Source: Myxosarcina sp. GI1 (GTDB lineage: Bacteria; Cyanobacteriota; Cyanobacteriia; Cyanobacteriales; Xenococcaceae). From it: a DNA stretch of 64,000 nt. A model generated the notes under the pieces. That model saw only the letters and a program-made list of their open reading frames with translations, ran no database searches and had not been told where the DNA came from. The stretch covers positions 252,913-316,912 of the forward strand of contig NZ_JRFE01000006.1 of the NCBI RefSeq assembly GCF_000756305.1, given 5' to 3'. Positions 62,727 to 64,000 of the stretch are shown here, in pieces. Position 1 is the first letter of the stretch. Each line of letters starts with the position of its first letter. Both the position numbers and the translations under genes were made by a program.

Positions 62727-63536
62727 TTAGAAGGTATAATTGTTTTCGATAAGATACTTGATATCTTCTCCTCCTTCATCTATCAATTCTTGCTTTAGTA
62801 CATTTAATTGATTTTTCATTTCGCAATATCTTCTCAGCCTAGACGAAAAACTCATAACTTCAGAAGCTACTGAGGTTTTTTCCACAGTATTAACTTCATC
62901 GGAGTAAATTAAATCATTTGTATTATGGTCTTTATCGTTATTTGAGCCGTAATGTAAGTTGTTTGTCATTTTTAATAAGCTACATTCTTGAATTTCGTGA
63001 AATAAAAATCTTCTATTAAATTCCTCAATACAATCTCTAGCGGGTATTAAATTCGTAAAAAAATAGATATATCCAGATTTCCCTTCTGATTCATAGCGAC
63101 GACGAACCGTTTTATCTCCTATTAATCTACTAAGAGCTGAATGGGTACTTGAAGACTTTTTCATCCCAGACTTTTCAAAAATATCTTTAACAGTTCCTTG
63201 ACCTATCAAAGCTAAAGCAGTCAAAGCTTTTAATTGATTTTCACTAAGCTTTTCTAAATATGAGGCAGAAATACTACGATCATCTTGCATTCTAAAAACT
63301 AGCTCTTCTTCAAAATCATTATTGAGCGTAAAGAAGTGAGCAACAGCACCATTACTTTTCCTTTTTTTTCTATAAGTAATTAAATGTTCTTGCTCTAGTT
63401 TGTTTAATCTTCTTCTGACTGCATCTTGAGTTAGGTAAACTGCATTGCTTAATTCTGCGATAGATGCCTCTCCAAGCTCATTTATCTCAGTCAAAAGTTG
63501 TATGTTTGTATTATCCAGACTTATAAATGTTTCCAT
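62727..63536 (-). CDS. Double winged-helix DNA-binding protein
   Basis: Two wHTH units: EASIAELSNAVYLTQDAVRR with LNKLEQEHLITYRKKRK (~22-60, MarR-like) and GQGTVKDIFEKSGMKKSSST with SALSRLIGDKTVRRRYE (~110-150). The rest is charged helix ending RRYCEMKNQLNVLKQELIDE. Probably a transcription regulator of the island; no ligand domain is visible. ATG 63536; it overlaps the small gene upstream by 26 bp, indicating a two-gene operon closed by the terminator at 62696. Confidence 0.6.
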   Translation of the reverse strand: METFISLDNTNIQLLTEINELGEASIAELSNAVYLTQDAVRRRLNKLEQEHLITYRKKRKSNGAVAHFFTLNNDFEEELVFRMQDDRSISASYLEKLSENQLKALTALALIGQGTVKDIFEKSGMKKSSSTHSALSRLIGDKTVRRRYESEGKSGYIYFFTNLIPARDCIEEFNRRFLFHEIQECSLLKMTNNLHYGSNNDKDHNTNDLIYSDEVNTVEKTSVASEVMSFSSRLRRYCEMKNQLNVLKQELIDEGGEDIKYLIENNYTF

Positions 63537-63711
63537 TAGAAAGACTAGAGTCTATATATCTTGGAAGATTTTGAGATGAACTAAAGCTTGAACTACTTTC
63601 CTTAAAAATAAATATTTTATCTACGCATACTTTTGAACAAATGTTAACTCCCTTGAACGTTTCGGAGAGGAAAACTTGTCTATCAGTAGAAACGGTCGCT
63701 ATGATGTTCAT
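63511..63711 (-). CDS. Small Ser-rich protein (66 aa)
   Basis: MNIIATVSTDRQVFLSETFK, then ICSKVCVDKIFIF and a Ser-rich tail. AAGGATT lies before ATG 63711. Overlaps and precedes the winged-helix gene. Not recognised. Confidence 0.45.
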   Translation of the reverse strand: MNIIATVSTDRQVFLSETFKGVNICSKVCVDKIFIFKESSSSFSSSQNLPRYIDSSLSNGNIYKSG

Positions 63712-63906
63712 ATAAATAAATCCTTATTAGTAGGGGTTTAAGTCCCCGTCTTTATAGACAAGGACATTAGAACAAACGCAATAGGGTAATAGAGTTCTGT
63801 CTGCTAAACTTGACTCTTTTGCCCAATTTTGCGTATTTAATATAAACGCTAACATAGTCCCTTTAAATTAAGCACAAAAAATACTGTTATCTTTAGTTAA
63901 GATTTG

Positions 63907-64000
63907 TTACCGCTCGATTTTGACGACTTGTCGTAAATAATCTAAAGTCCACTTAGAAGAAAGCTCTTGTTGTTTAAACCATTGCCCAGTGTTTTCTTGA
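63907..64000 (-). CDS. C-terminus of a protein running off the window
   Basis: Thirty codons, QENTGQWFKQQELSSKWTLD then YLRQVVKIER and a stop. The regular, charged sequence looks coding, but identity cannot be given. Between it and the 66-aa gene (63712-63906) GGGG-TTTAAGT-CCCC and GTC-TTTATA-GAC can form small hairpins at 63735-63762. Confidence 0.4.
   Translation of the reverse strand, partial: QENTGQWFKQQELSSKWTLDYLRQVVKIER

Noticed and set aside
1..64000. CRISPR arrays, rRNA genes and an origin of replication
   Set aside because: No regularly spaced repeats, rRNA sequence or DnaA-box cluster with dnaA/dnaN was seen.

Overview
The window is cyanobacterial chromosome. The palindrome GCGATCGC (HIP1) recurs throughout most of it, and the gene set is cyanobacterial: the bidirectional hydrogenase HoxFUYH, hyp maturation genes, RppA/RppB-type two-component genes, DUF4278 proteins and a Yfr2-like small RNA. 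The species cannot be named from this sequence; a unicellular, baeocystous or filamentous relative with a large genome is possible.

Bases 1-30.4 kb form an accessory island for hydrogen, fermentation and stress. It holds hoxF (5'-partial), L-lactate dehydrogenase, hypE, a 5'-truncated hypD, hoxU-hoxY (minus strand), hypF, hypC, hoxH, a universal stress protein, phosphofructokinase with a dihydroorotate-dehydrogenase-like partner, a Ca-type P-ATPase and a CBS protein. The hox genes are scattered in three places and two orientations, not in one operon. hoxE, hoxW, hypA and hypB are not seen. Mixed among the intact genes is a graveyard of fragments: phosphoketolase, an N-ATPase-like beta subunit, FtsH, Hsp20, an adenosine-specific kinase, a pyruvate:ferredoxin oxidoreductase start joined to an acyltransferase end, and transposase scraps. 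The main discovery is that fourteen places in this island carry the same 31-nt promoter module, TCACAA-N4-CTCAA-N10-TAnnnT, with invariant spacing. It stands in front of hoxUY, ldh, the hypC pair, usp, pfk/DHOD-like, the P-ATPase operon, DUF4278 genes, two relics, and one place with no gene but a terminator (a candidate small RNA). I read this as one regulon laid over the island; the regulator is unknown.

Bases 30.7-58 kb are ordinary cyanobacterial chromosome rich in signalling: a Ser/Thr kinase, an operon of a ferric-reductase-like flavocytochrome flanked by two tiny proteins, next to an RppA/RppB-type pair, a chromate transporter, two hybrid histidine kinases, a CheR/PAS protein with a 42-nt tandem repeat, Hpt, PAS-GAF and degenerate receiver proteins, and a Crp-type regulator with an apparent homopolymer frameshift. 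General metabolism is represented by NDH-2, CHAD, acyltransferase, HAD, cupin and a glutathionyl-hydroquinone-reductase-like protein. A decayed IS with intact 18-bp ends lies at 56.4-57.2 kb, and a 43-bp hairpin element has jumped into it.

From about 58.99 kb to the right edge the character changes. comM is cut off just before its Walker A loop, direct repeats appear, HIP1 sites vanish, and the genes become AT-rich orphans: a CoiA-like nuclease and partner, a membrane-GAF protein, a double winged-helix regulator and a D-arm-deficient tRNA-like gene. This looks like a horizontally acquired island entered through comM.
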